Positions 27,012-35,654 of a DNA stretch of 64,000 bases are shown piece by piece. The notes beneath the pieces are model-generated. The model made no database searches. It was not told where the DNA came from and saw only the letters and a program-made list of their open reading frames with translations. The position numbers and the translations under genes are program-made. The DNA is from an uncultured Ruminococcus sp. (GTDB taxonomy: Bacteria > Bacillota > Clostridia > Oscillospirales > Acutalibacteraceae): NCBI GenBank assembly GCA_902789345.1, contig CADANT010000007.1:16719-80718 (forward strand), in the 5' to 3' direction. Numbering within the stretch: position 1 is the stretch's first letter; each line of letters begins with the position of its first letter.

Positions 27012-27225
27012 TTACAGCTTTTTCATTAGATTTGCCATTTCTATGGCGCTTACTGCGCAATCGTAGCCCTTGTTGCCTGCTTTTGTTCCGGCTCTTTCTA
27101 TTGCCTGCTGTATTGTATCTGTGGTTACCACTCCAAACATTACAGGTAAGCCGCTTTCCAGCGAAACCTGTGCAATATCTTGACCTATTCTAAGGTATTG
27201 CTGTTTCTGCTTTTTACATCCTATA
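27012..27225 (-). repeat. ribH 3'-end copy 3
   Basis: 214-bp unit directly downstream of the intact ribH stop, with the same layout as copy 2 (hairpin at 27172-27201). It has its own set of synonymous changes in the GYDCAVSA region. The three copies agree with each other against the intact gene at several sites (GTGGTTACCACT, GGTAAGCC), so they share a common source distinct from the resident ribH. Confidence 0.92.
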
Positions 27226-27687
27226 TTACAGCTTTTTCATTAGATTTGCCATTTCTATGGCACTTACCGCACAGTCGTAACCCTTGTTGCCTGCTTTTGT
27301 TCCGGCTCTTTCTATTGCCTGCTGTATTGTGTCTGTAGTTACTACTCCAAACATTACAGGCAAACCGCTTTCCAGCGAAACCTGTGCAATACCCTTAGAA
27401 ACTTCCGCACAAACATAATCGTAATGTGAGGTGGCTCCTTTTATTACTGCGCCTAGGCAGATTATTGCGTTGTATTTGCCGCTTTGTGCCATTTTCTTTG
27501 CTATTACAGGTATTTCAAAAGCACCCGGTACCCAGGCCACATCAATGTCGTTGTCATTTAAGCCGTGTCTTACTAAACCGTCTACACAGCCGCTTAACAG
27601 CTTTGAGCCGATAAACTCGTTAAATCTGCCTACTACTATACCTATTTTTAATCCCTCTGCTACTAGCTTTCCTTCTAAAATATTCAT
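27226..27687 (-). CDS. ribH: 6,7-dimethyl-8-ribityllumazine synthase
   Basis: 153 aa, normal length. It condenses 5-amino-6-ribitylaminouracil with 3,4-dihydroxy-2-butanone 4-phosphate in the penultimate step of riboflavin synthesis and forms icosahedral shells with RibE in some bacteria. Motifs: VVGRFNEF (about residue 18), PGAFEIPV (about 54) and [15 protein letters not shown] (about 80-94) with the catalytic His. Last gene of the rib operon. Three partial copies of its 3' end lie directly downstream. Confidence 0.95.
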   Translation of the reverse strand: MNILEGKLVAEGLKIGIVVGRFNEFIGSKLLSGCVDGLVRHGLNDNDIDVAWVPGAFEIPVIAKKMAQSGKYNAIICLGAVIKGATSHYDYVCAEVSKGIAQVSLESGLPVMFGVVTTDTIQQAIERAGTKAGNKGYDCAVSAIEMANLMKKL

Positions 27688-27728
27688 TATTCTGCACCTC
27701 GTTTAAATTATAGTTTTATATATTCAAA

Positions 27729-28105
27729 TTAGTCCATATCCAGCATATGTCCCATTTTGTCCTGCTTTGTTCTTAAATAAAACTCGTCGTATTTGTTCGC
27801 CTTAATTTTTATAGGCACTCTTTCTACTATTGTTATGCCGTAGTCCTCAAGTCCGTCGATTTTCAGCGGATTGTTTGTCATTACACGCAGCTGCTTAACT
27901 CCTATGTTACGCAAAATTTGTGCGCCTACGGAGTAGTCACGCATATCTGCCGGGAAGCCCAGAGCAATGTTGGCCTCTATTGTGTCCATACCCTGGTCCT
28001 GCAGCTGGTAGGCTTTAATTTTATTTATTAGGCCAATGCCCCTGCCTTCTTGACGAAGATACACAAGTACGCCTCTGCCCTCCTGGAACACGGCACAAAA
28101 CAGGC
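27729..28105 (-). pseudogene. ribA: GTP cyclohydrolase II remnant of ribBA (frameshift and internal deletion)
   Basis: From [15 protein letters not shown] to the C-terminus (LTNNP-like [28 protein letters not shown]) this is clearly the GTP cyclohydrolase II half of a bifunctional RibBA. It is out of frame with the RibB half, and the segment that should carry the zinc ligands (HSECLTGD...CDCG in relatives, about 27-30 residues) is absent. Without the zinc Cys residues this domain cannot be active even if frameshifting occurred. An assembly error is the main alternative. Confidence 0.8.
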
Positions 28106-28851
28106 TTTCCGTCTGTAACATCACCCTTAATAAGCACTACATGGTGCTCGCCGTTTATTTTATTTATATAGCCTCTTATTTCAAATTCGCCATATCTTGT
28201 AGGCATTTTTGCCCTTGCAACACACTCAACAAATTCCTCGTGTACCTTTCTGTACTTAATCAGGTCGGCAACTGTACCTATTTTAAGATTATGCTTTTTG
28301 GCGAACTCTATAAGATAGTCTGTTCTTGCCATTGTGCCGTCATCTCTCATAATTTCACAGCACAAGCCCACCTGCTTACAGCCTGCCAGACGCATAAGGT
28401 CTACGGTAGCCTCTGTGTGGCCCTCGCGCTCTAAAATTCCGCCGTCCTTTGCAAGCAGTGGGAACATATGTCCGGGTCTTCTAAAGTCCTCCGGCTTTGC
28501 TCCGTCCTCAACCACCTTCATAGCTGTAACCGAACGCTCAAGTGCAGATATACCTGTTGTAGTATCTACATGGTCTATAGAAACTGTAAAGGCCGTACAG
28601 TGGTTGTCTGTATTATGTGCAACCATTTGCGGCAGCTGCAATTTTTCTGTGTATTCTCTGCTCATTGGCATACATATTAAGCCCTTGGCGTGGCTTGCCA
28701 TAAAGTTAATATTTTCAAGGGTTGCATACTGTGCTGCACAGATAACATCACCCTCGTTTTCTCTGTCCTCGGCATCAATTAAAACAATATTCTTGCCGTT
28801 TCTAATATCATCTAAAATCTCTTCTATTGTGTTAAATTTATATTCAGGCAT
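28021..28851 (-). CDS. ribB: 3,4-dihydroxy-2-butanone 4-phosphate synthase half of a broken RibBA
   Basis: 276 aa in frame. Residues 1-200 are an intact DHBP synthase: [10 protein letters not shown] (metal ligands), [24 protein letters not shown], and [12 protein letters not shown]. It continues into the start of the RibA half ([19 protein letters not shown]), then leaves the family at about 28105 and ends in 28 unrelated residues. The DHBP synthase activity may survive. The ATG at 28851 follows AAAGGAG; an upstream ATG has none. Confidence 0.85.
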   Translation of the reverse strand: MPEYKFNTIEEILDDIRNGKNIVLIDAEDRENEGDVICAAQYATLENINFMASHAKGLICMPMSREYTEKLQLPQMVAHNTDNHCTAFTVSIDHVDTTTGISALERSVTAMKVVEDGAKPEDFRRPGHMFPLLAKDGGILEREGHTEATVDLMRLAGCKQVGLCCEIMRDDGTMARTDYLIEFAKKHNLKIGTVADLIKYRKVHEEFVECVARAKMPTRYGEFEIRGYINKINGEHHVVLIKGDVTDGKPVLCRVPGGQRRTCVSSSRRQGHWPNK

Positions 28852-28870
28852 TTTAAGCTTGCTCCTTTCA

Positions 28871-29524
28871 TTAAATAAAACCATTCTCCGCCAGCATCTG
28901 CATACTTATGTCGTCCTGTTGTTTAGACTGCATTCCTTGAAAGCTCATTAGCTTTTCAACATATTTTGCAATAATGTCGCACTCAAGGTTTACCGCTGTA
29001 CCAATGCTTTTGTTAAGCAGTGTTGTTTCCTGCGAGGTATGAGGAATTACAGACACCTTAAAGCATTTGCTGTCTACATATGCTACAGTAAGACTTATGC
29101 CGTCTATAGCTATAGAACCTTTTTCAACAACATACTTTAGAATATTATCATCTGTGCTGACAGTAACCCAAGTGGCATTGTCCTCTTTTTGGTATGCAGT
29201 TATTTTACCTGTACCGTCAATATGTCCGCTTACAATGTGGCCGCCCATTCGTGTAGCAGGCAACAATGCACGCTCAAGGTTTACCCTACTGCCTGTCGAC
29301 TGACTGCCTAGGTTGGTGCGGCGCATAGTTTCGGCCATAACATCGGCGGTAAAACAACCACCCTCTATATTTGTAACTGTAAGGCATACACCGTTTACAG
29401 CTATACTGTCACCAAGCTGTGTGTTTTCCAGCACTTTTTTGGCGCTGACTGTAATTACAGATGATTTTTCACCACGCTGTACCTGCTTAATACTTCCTAT
29501 TTCTTCAACAATTCCTGTAAACAC
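28871..29524 (-). CDS. ribE: riboflavin synthase alpha chain
   Basis: 217 aa. Dismutates two 6,7-dimethyl-8-ribityllumazines to riboflavin. The two lumazine-binding barrels are visible as an internal duplication: MFTGIVEEIG/VNGVCLTV in the first half and GGHIVSGHIDGTG/IDGISLTV in the second. The second gene of the rib operon, 20 nt after ribD. Confidence 0.95.
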   Translation of the reverse strand: MFTGIVEEIGSIKQVQRGEKSSVITVSAKKVLENTQLGDSIAVNGVCLTVTNIEGGCFTADVMAETMRRTNLGSQSTGSRVNLERALLPATRMGGHIVSGHIDGTGKITAYQKEDNATWVTVSTDDNILKYVVEKGSIAIDGISLTVAYVDSKCFKVSVIPHTSQETTLLNKSIGTAVNLECDIIAKYVEKLMSFQGMQSKQQDDISMQMLAENGFI

Positions 29525-29544
29525 TCTGTCACCTCCACAGAAAA

Positions 29545-30651
29545 TTATTTATCAACATAAGCGGTTATGCAAACATCTTCACCTACAAACCGGGTTTCAA
29601 TATTTTTCAGCTTTACACAGTCGGCTATTTTCCCAAAGCCTGCACCCTCTACAGAGGTTTTTGCCGAAGTACCGCCAAAAATTTTAGGGGCTATATAATA
29701 GATAACCTTATCCACAATTTTTTGACTAAAGGCACTAAATGCCAGCGTGCCGCCGCCCTCCAGCAAAATACTGTCAATTCCCATTACCCCCAGCTTTTGC
29801 ATAAGATCGTTTAGGTCAACTCTGCCGTCCTTTTCTGCCACGGTTATAACCTGTACACCCATTTGTTTAAGCATAGACGCCTTTATTCCTGTTGAGCTTT
29901 GCAGGGTAGCTACAACTGTCTTATATTTATCTGCTGTTTGAACCAAGTTACACTCTACAGGGATTTTCAAATTAGAATCAACAACTATTCTTACAGGGGA
30001 AGTACAGCCCTCCGTTCTGCAATTAAGCATAGGGTTGTCGGCAAGTACGGTGTTTATACCTACCATTATTCCACTCAAATAGTGCCTTAACATATGCACC
30101 TGACTGCGTGATTCTGTACCCGTTATCCATTGGCTTTCTCCGTTACAGGTGGCAATTTTACCGTCTAAGGTAGTTGCCGACTTGTACACAACAAAAGGAA
30201 TTTTGTTGACTATATATTTCATAAAAATCTCATTAAGCTTAACGCTTTCGTCTGAAAGCAAGCCACAGCTAACGGAAATACCGGCTTTTTTCAGCTTCTC
30301 AACACCTCTGCCGCTAACCAAAGGGTTAGGGTCCATAGCACCCACCACAACCCTTGCAATTTTCTTTTCAATAATTTTGTCGGCACAAGGTGGTGTTTTT
30401 CCGGTATGACTGCAAGGCTCAAGGGTAACATACATTGTTGCACCCTCCACACTTTCGGTGGCATTTTTAAAAGCGTTTACCTCTGCGTGACCTTCACCGC
30501 ATTTTTGGTGATAACCCTCTGCAATTATTCTTCCGTCCTTTACAATTACAGCCCCCACCATAGGATTAGGAGAGGTGAATCCTCGTGCTTTGGCGGCTAA
30601 GTCCAAGGCACGCCTCATATAGCCATAGTCTTCCTTTGTAAATTCACTCAT
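29545..30651 (-). CDS. ribD: bifunctional deaminase/reductase RibD
   Basis: 368 aa. The N-terminal pyrimidine deaminase has the zinc motif GHAEVNAF and TLEPCSHTGKTPPCAD (about residues 50-85). The C-terminal 5-amino-6-ribosylamino-uracil reductase begins about 145 (KSATTLDGKIA) and has LLEGGGTLA near 290. I chose the ATG at 30651, which follows GCAGGTGA; an earlier in-frame ATG lies inside the riboswitch terminator. First gene of the operon. Confidence 0.95.
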   Translation of the reverse strand: MSEFTKEDYGYMRRALDLAAKARGFTSPNPMVGAVIVKDGRIIAEGYHQKCGEGHAEVNAFKNATESVEGATMYVTLEPCSHTGKTPPCADKIIEKKIARVVVGAMDPNPLVSGRGVEKLKKAGISVSCGLLSDESVKLNEIFMKYIVNKIPFVVYKSATTLDGKIATCNGESQWITGTESRSQVHMLRHYLSGIMVGINTVLADNPMLNCRTEGCTSPVRIVVDSNLKIPVECNLVQTADKYKTVVATLQSSTGIKASMLKQMGVQVITVAEKDGRVDLNDLMQKLGVMGIDSILLEGGGTLAFSAFSQKIVDKVIYYIAPKIFGGTSAKTSVEGAGFGKIADCVKLKNIETRFVGEDVCITAYVDK

Positions 30652-30663
30652 AACATCACCTGC

Positions 30664-30700
30664 AAATAAAAAGCCGCAACACCCACCGGGGCATTGCGGC
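30664..30700 (-). terminator. riboswitch expression-platform terminator
   Basis: On the minus strand GCCGCAA, a loop of 14 nt, TTGCGGC, then TTTTTATTT. It lies between the FMN aptamer and ribD, and the T-run abuts the ribD ribosome binding site. This is the OFF structure expected when FMN is bound. Confidence 0.85.
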
Positions 30701-30760
30701 AAAATTCCAAATTTACACACAGCTCAAAGGTAAAAGCCTGCAAGCTGTATAAAAATAAGT

Positions 30761-30862
30761 TTCTTTCATCCGGACTATACCGTCGGCTTTGGAATTTCAC
30801 CAAATCAGCGTCTTAACGCTCGTGGGCTTTACCACCGGTGGGGAATTTCACCCCGCCCCGAA
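30761..30862 (-). ncRNA. FMN riboswitch (RFN element)
   Basis: On the minus strand the conserved RFN blocks appear in order: TTCGGGGCGGGGTGAAATTC, CCCACCGGTGG, AGCCCACGAGCG, GATTTGGTGAAATTCC, AAGCCGACGGTATAGTCCGG, ATGAAAGAAA. This aptamer senses FMN and switches off the downstream rib operon through the terminator at 30664-30700. Confidence 0.97.
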
Positions 30863-30887
30863 ACAAATATATCATATTGCTACACTC

Positions 30888-30915
30888 ATTATAACACCGT
30901 TAAATAAAAAGTCAA
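30888..30915 (-). promoter_or_regulatory. promoter of the riboflavin operon
   Basis: Minus strand: TTGACT (30910-30915), 16-nt spacer, TATAAT (30888-30893) with an extended TGT before the -10. It starts transcription about 20 nt upstream of the FMN aptamer. Confidence 0.75.
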
Positions 30916-31031
30916 TAGCTACAGACTATCTTAAAACAGCCCTTCTCCGGCTCAAATTTTACCTAATTTTCAATAATAAAATTGGCTATGCAGCTTTAAA
31001 AAACAACTACCCTTAACTCACACACAGTGAG

Positions 31032-31070
31032 CCAAAAATTAAGGTCGGTGCACTTAAAAGCACCGACCTT
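31032..31070 (-). terminator. terminator of the sugar ABC transporter operon
   Basis: AAGGTCGGTGC (31041-31051) and GCACCGACCTT (31060-31070) form an 11-bp stem. On the minus strand it is followed by AATTTTTGG. Confidence 0.85.
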
Positions 31071-31086
31071 GTTGTTATTGTTAGGA

Positions 31087-32061
31087 TTAGCCCTTGACTG
31101 CTCCGGCTACAATTCCCTTGATAATGTACTTTTGACATATCAAGTAGAATACTACTATAGGAATAATAGAAAGCACAATCATAGCCATCATATTTGCCAT
31201 ATCTATTGAGCCGTATCCGCCTCTTAGATACTGAATAGCCATTGGCAATGTCTTTGTGTCTGTTGCATTTAACAGCAAATATGGAAGCAGGTAGTCGTTC
31301 CATATCCACATTGCGTCAAGAATTGCTACTGTAATAGCTGTAGGCTTTAGTATAGGGAATACTACCAAGAAATATGTTCTTAGTGCACCGCAGCCGTCTA
31401 TCATAGCCGCCTCTTCTATTTCAAGAGGTACGCTTTTAATAAAGCCAACAAACATAAATACTGCCAAGCCGGCACCAAAGCCTAGGTAAACAAATATGAT
31501 ACCAACCATATTGTTTAAGTGAAGCTGTGCGGCAATTTGTGACATTGGGTACATTACCATTTGGAAAGGTACAATCATTGAAAATGCACAAAGCAGGTAC
31601 AAAAGCTTTGAGTACCACTTTTTAACACGAACAATAAACCAAGCACACATAGATGTACACAGAACTATAAGAAGTACTGCAAACACTGTTATAAATACCG
31701 AGGTTAAAAACGCCGGGAAGAATCCAATTTTTTGTGCACCCTCGATATAATTGTCAAAGCCTACAAAAGACTGGGCATTAGGAAAGGCAAAAGGCTCTGT
31801 TCCCAAGTAATTCTTTGCCTTAAAGGAGTTCATTATTACCAATAGTATAGGTGCAATGAACATTGCCGCCAACACCGTAAGAATAATAATGAAAGGTACA
31901 TCCTTTGCTTTCATTTTTCTTTTTGGCTCTTTCTTCTTCTCCTTGGTTTGATTACCGCCGGATGCCTTTTTTATACCGCTGGGCTGATGGTTACCTGCCG
32001 GGTTTTTACCGACTATCGGCTTTTGCACAGGGATATTGATGTTTTGAGTATTGTCTGCCAT
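31087..32061 (-). CDS. carbohydrate ABC transporter permease, MalG type
   Basis: 324 aa inner-membrane permease of a CUT1-type sugar importer. An N-terminal cytosolic tail of about 50 residues, rich in Lys, Gly and Asn, precedes six membrane segments. The EAA loop is LEIEEAAMIDGCGALRTYF (about residues 225-245), which docks the ATPase. The start overlaps the stop of the second permease by one base. The cluster has no ATPase gene, so a shared MsmK/MsmX-type ATPase is expected elsewhere. Confidence 0.9.
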   Translation of the reverse strand: MADNTQNINIPVQKPIVGKNPAGNHQPSGIKKASGGNQTKEKKKEPKRKMKAKDVPFIIILTVLAAMFIAPILLVIMNSFKAKNYLGTEPFAFPNAQSFVGFDNYIEGAQKIGFFPAFLTSVFITVFAVLLIVLCTSMCAWFIVRVKKWYSKLLYLLCAFSMIVPFQMVMYPMSQIAAQLHLNNMVGIIFVYLGFGAGLAVFMFVGFIKSVPLEIEEAAMIDGCGALRTYFLVVFPILKPTAITVAILDAMWIWNDYLLPYLLLNATDTKTLPMAIQYLRGGYGSIDMANMMAMIVLSIIPIVVFYLICQKYIIKGIVAGAVKG

Positions 32062-32903
32062 TAGCTTTCAACCTCCTTACGCTTTGTCAGGTACAGCTGC
32101 GTTAATGCTATAGCCGCAACTATTATAAAGAAAACAACCGCTTTTGCCTGACCTACACCCTGATAGCCTACTCTGCCGTAGAAGGTGTTGTAAATATCCA
32201 ACGCAAGCATCTGTGTTTGTCTGCCCGGAGCGCCTGCTGTAAGTGCAAGGTTCTGGTCAAACAGCTTAAAGGAATTTGTTAATGTCAGGAATGTGCATAT
32301 TGTTACTGACGGCATTACCTGAGGAATTGTTATTTTAATAAGCTTTTGGAAGCTTGTTGCACCGTCTATGTCGGCTGCTTCCAGCAAGTCCGGCGATACA
32401 TTTTGGATACCGGCAATATAGATAATCATCATATAGCCTATTAGCTGCCAGTTCATTAGTATTACTAAACCCCAGAAGCCATATGAGGCATCATATGTTA
32501 TTGACAAGCCTGCAAACGACAACACGCCGTTTATAATCATAAGCCAAATATAGCCTAAAACAATACCGCCAATTAGGTTTGGCATAAAGAATATTGTTCT
32601 AAAGCCATTTGTTCCCCTTAGACCTTTAGTTAAAAGCATAGCAAGTAAAAATGCTATTACATTTATAGTTATAACGGAAACTATGGTAAACTTCACCGTA
32701 AACCACAGTGCATCAACAAAGCCCGAATCGTTAAATGCCTTTATGTAGTTACTAAAGCCTACAAATTTAGCATCTGTCATTGTTGTAAATTTTGTAAATG
32801 ATAAGTAAATGCCCATAGCAAATGGGGCCAAAAAAGATATTATAAACGCTATTACGGTTGGAAGTACAAATACCGGAAACCAGCGCTTTATGGATTTTTG
32901 CAT
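32061..32903 (-). CDS. carbohydrate ABC transporter permease, MalF type
   Basis: 280 aa, six membrane segments, EAA loop LLEAADIDGATSFQKLI (about residues 185-202). It forms a heterodimer with the MalG-type permease encoded directly after it. An AAGGAGGAT ribosome binding site precedes the ATG. Confidence 0.9.
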   Translation of the reverse strand: MQKSIKRWFPVFVLPTVIAFIISFLAPFAMGIYLSFTKFTTMTDAKFVGFSNYIKAFNDSGFVDALWFTVKFTIVSVITINVIAFLLAMLLTKGLRGTNGFRTIFFMPNLIGGIVLGYIWLMIINGVLSFAGLSITYDASYGFWGLVILMNWQLIGYMMIIYIAGIQNVSPDLLEAADIDGATSFQKLIKITIPQVMPSVTICTFLTLTNSFKLFDQNLALTAGAPGRQTQMLALDIYNTFYGRVGYQGVGQAKAVVFFIIVAAIALTQLYLTKRKEVES

Positions 32904-33008
32904 AAATAATCCTCCTTAATTTCGACTGTTTAACAAAACGGTCAGACCGGCAAATTAACAGCCAACGGTTTAGGTTTTAAAACAATTTAAAACAGTCTGT
33001 AGAAACAT

Positions 33009-33038
33009 TTCTCCCGCACCCTTGGGGGTACGGGAGAA
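33009..33038 (-). promoter_or_regulatory. intercistronic hairpin between binding protein and permeases
   Basis: Minus strand: TTCTCCCGTACCC, loop CCAA, GGGTGCGGGAGAA, a 13-bp stem with one G-U pair and no T-run. Such hairpins usually protect the 3' end of the binding-protein mRNA or lower permease expression. Confidence 0.6.
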
Positions 33039-33076
33039 CCATACAATTATCCTTTAATCATTCTACCTTCAGCAAA

Positions 33077-34492
33077 TTATTCAGCTTTTAGGCTAACTTC
33101 ACTTTTCCAAGATGACTTAGCGTCTTCAACAACCTTGTTCCATTCTTTCTGTCCCTGAACATACTCAAGTAGGCTTGCACCGAAATCTTCTTTCCAATGC
33201 TCACTTGGTATACCCTGGAATGTCCACTCAACTGATGATACGCCGTCTTTCTCCATCCAAGCAAGAACTTCTTTTGCCAATGGGTTTTCCGGACGCTCTT
33301 TCTCAGAGAATGTAGTGAACGGAGCAATAAATCCAAGATCGTTTACTACAGCTTTCTTACCGTAATCTGATGAGAACAGCCACTCTAGGAAGTCTATTGA
33401 AGCCTGCTGCTTTGCAGGATCGGCCTTGCTGTTAATAGCAAGATAGTTCTCTGTACCTACGCACAAGCCCTGGCTCTCTTCGCCGTCAACACCTGTATAG
33501 ATAGGTAGATATTTAATGTCGTCTTCCTTAACAACATTACCCTTTGTCTTTGAAATAGGATCCCAAGCCCAGTTACCGTTCTGAACCATAGCTACATTAC
33601 CAAGTGCAAACTCACTCATTGATTCATCAACAGTCTTAGAACCAAGCTGATTCTTTTCTGTGCAGGAATTGTCTGTATATAGGTCAAAGATACCCTTAAA
33701 GTTGTCGGCATATTTAAACTGAAGCTCACTAGCGTCCAAGCACTTTGTAATAGTACTGCTGTCGCCGTCCTTGAACTCATAGTACAATGGCAAATCCATT
33801 AGGTGAGTCTGCCATCTCCAGTCGTCGCCCTTCTTAAGTGATGTAGAACCGAATACACCCTTAATGCCAAGCTCGTCCTTAATCTTAGTCATATCCTCAA
33901 CAACTTCCTTTAGCTTCTTAAAGTTGTTGATTTCGCTCATATCCTTATAGCTGGTTGACTTCTTGCTTGACTTAAAGTACTTATCCATAATAGCGTTATT
34001 ATAAATAATACCGTAGCCCTCAACAGCATATGGTACACCGTAAACGCCGTCGCCGCTCTTAATAGCAAGGCTCTTATCTGAAAGGTTAGCATAAAAGTCT
34101 GTGCCGCTTAGGTCTGCACAATAGTCTTTCCAGTTTTCATAACCTACAGGGCCGTTTACCTGGAAGATAGTAGGTGCTGTATCAGCGTTAGCCATCTGAG
34201 TTGAAAGTGTTTTTTCATACTCACCTGAAGCAGCTGTAGAAACCTTAACCTTAATGCCTGTTTCTTTCTCGTACTGCTTTGCAATCTCCTCGTACTTATC
34301 GGAAATTTCCGGTTTAAAGTTTAAGTAATAGATTTCCTTTACACCTGATGTATCAACCTTTGATGAGCTGTTCAGCTTAGATGTATCGTCTGTACCGCTG
34401 CTTCCACCCTGTTCACATCCTGCCAAAGCCATAGCTGATGCGCTAACGCACAATGCCATAAACACGGCAGCAAATTTTGTTATTTTGTTCAT
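33077..34492 (-). CDS. extracellular sugar-binding lipoprotein (SBP family 1)
   Basis: 471 aa. The signal peptide ends in the lipobox LAGC (Cys about 26), followed by a Ser/Gly-rich linker. The mature part fits family 1 solute-binding proteins (EKTLSTQMANADTAPTIFQVNG, ENYLAINSKADPAKQQASIDFLEWLFS, shown in part). It delivers an unidentified sugar to the two permeases. No glycoside hydrolase or regulator nearby indicates the substrate. Confidence 0.9.
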   Translation of the reverse strand: MNKITKFAAVFMALCVSASAMALAGCEQGGSSGTDDTSKLNSSSKVDTSGVKEIYYLNFKPEISDKYEEIAKQYEKETGIKVKVSTAASGEYEKTLSTQMANADTAPTIFQVNGPVGYENWKDYCADLSGTDFYANLSDKSLAIKSGDGVYGVPYAVEGYGIIYNNAIMDKYFKSSKKSTSYKDMSEINNFKKLKEVVEDMTKIKDELGIKGVFGSTSLKKGDDWRWQTHLMDLPLYYEFKDGDSSTITKCLDASELQFKYADNFKGIFDLYTDNSCTEKNQLGSKTVDESMSEFALGNVAMVQNGNWAWDPISKTKGNVVKEDDIKYLPIYTGVDGEESQGLCVGTENYLAINSKADPAKQQASIDFLEWLFSSDYGKKAVVNDLGFIAPFTTFSEKERPENPLAKEVLAWMEKDGVSSVEWTFQGIPSEHWKEDFGASLLEYVQGQKEWNKVVEDAKSSWKSEVSLKAE

Positions 34493-34910
34493 CGAATCTT
34501 TCTCCTTTTCTCTTCTAAAAAATTTTCTCGATTCTCATTTTGAAGTGCTTTGTTAAAAATATACATTTATTTTAACCATTGTCACCTCTTGATTGTCATT
34601 TTACCACTTCGCATTTTCGTTTTCAATACAAATTCGCAACTTTTTTTACAATGCTATTAAATTTTATATTTTACACAAATCCGTTAATGAATTTATAAGC
34701 AAAAGCAATAAAAACCTGCATTTATGCAATAACTTTAATTATTTTTATTCCATATAAACAATTTTATATACATTTTATACCAAATTATCTTGAAATTATT
34801 GTATATACATTTAATAAACCTAATTTTCCCAATTAGCAAAGCTGTTTCAACAGATAGTTGCATTTTAAATATTCTCTTATTATTGTGTAGTTTTATTATT
34901 AAATTATACA
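34493..34910. other. AT-rich intergenic region upstream of the sugar transporter
   Basis: About 420 bp of very AT-rich DNA. On the minus strand TTGAAA (34621-34626), a 17-nt spacer and TAAAAT (34598-34603) form a promoter for the binding-protein gene, leaving a leader of about 100 nt. Elsewhere no ORF with a ribosome binding site, RNA fold or operator was recognised. Confidence 0.5.
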
Positions 34911-34950
34911 AAAACAGCAGTATGCGTTGCTCACTGCACACTGCTGTTTT
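34911..34950. terminator. terminator of queH
   Basis: AAAACAGCAGT (34911-34921) and ACTGCTGTTTT (34940-34950) form an 11-bp stem with T-runs on both strands. The queH stop codon lies in the loop. Confidence 0.75.
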
Positions 34951-35569
34951 TTAGCTCGCTCTCTCTTTTAGAATATATGCAGCCGCAATAATTTTGACGG
35001 TAAAGGCTATACTCCTTTGACAATATTATTGAGCGTTTATATCCGTTTTTCTTTTTAAAGTCACTGAATAAAAATTTTACACCATTTTCAAGGGAAATAT
35101 CCTCCCCGATTTTATTAATAAGTTGTGCATTTTTTAGAGGACTTATTGTAAGTGTAGTTGAAAAATAGTCAAAGCCCCCCGCTTTAGCTTGCTTGGCGGT
35201 TTCCTCCAACCTTAGTCTAAAGCATTTTTCGCACCGTTCGCCTCCCTCGGGACAAGCCTCCAGCCCCTTACAGACTGCAAAAAAATCAGCAGGCTTATAC
35301 TCCCCCTCCAGAAAGCTAACCTTATTTTTAACAGGCATACTTTCAATAAGTCTTTTTTGCTCAGACGCCCTATAGCGATATTCCTTTTCCAAAGAGATAT
35401 TTGGGTTATAATAAAACACGGTTATATTAAAATAATCTGACAGATATTCTATTACATAGCTGCTGCAGGGAGCGCAACAGCTGTGCAGCAGAAGCGTTGG
35501 CGTAGCACCAGCTTTTTTAATTTTTTCAATTTCTTCGTCAAGTATTTTTTGATAATTAATTTTATTCAA
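34931..35569 (-). CDS. queH: epoxyqueuosine reductase QueH
   Basis: 212 aa. Reduces epoxyqueuosine to queuosine in tRNA; QueH is the iron-sulphur alternative to QueG. Motifs: HSCCAPCSSY (vicinal Cys pair, about residue 33), YYNPNI, CEKCFRLRL (about 120) and CGCIYS near the C-terminus. I chose the TTG at 35569, preceded by GCAGGAG, over an ATG 36 nt upstream without a ribosome binding site. Confidence 0.9.
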   Translation of the reverse strand: MNKINYQKILDEEIEKIKKAGATPTLLLHSCCAPCSSYVIEYLSDYFNITVFYYNPNISLEKEYRYRASEQKRLIESMPVKNKVSFLEGEYKPADFFAVCKGLEACPEGGERCEKCFRLRLEETAKQAKAGGFDYFSTTLTISPLKNAQLINKIGEDISLENGVKFLFSDFKKKNGYKRSIILSKEYSLYRQNYCGCIYSKRESELKNSSVQ

Positions 35570-35654
35570 CTGAATTTCTCCTGCCGTAAAAATGTTGCAG
35601 ACCATAATCCTATTAAGGGATATGCCGAGATTTTATTTACTTACTATTTAAGTA

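Noticed and set aside
26755..27193. Plus-strand ORFs of 60-72 codons (about 26755-26970, 26847-27029, 26975-27193)
   Set aside because: They are antisense frames through the ribH 3' copies, repeat each other and have no ribosome binding site.
26678..27225. Regularly spaced repeats that could suggest a CRISPR array
   Set aside because: Units are over 200 bp and are copies of the ribH 3' end; there are no short repeats with unique spacers and no cas genes.
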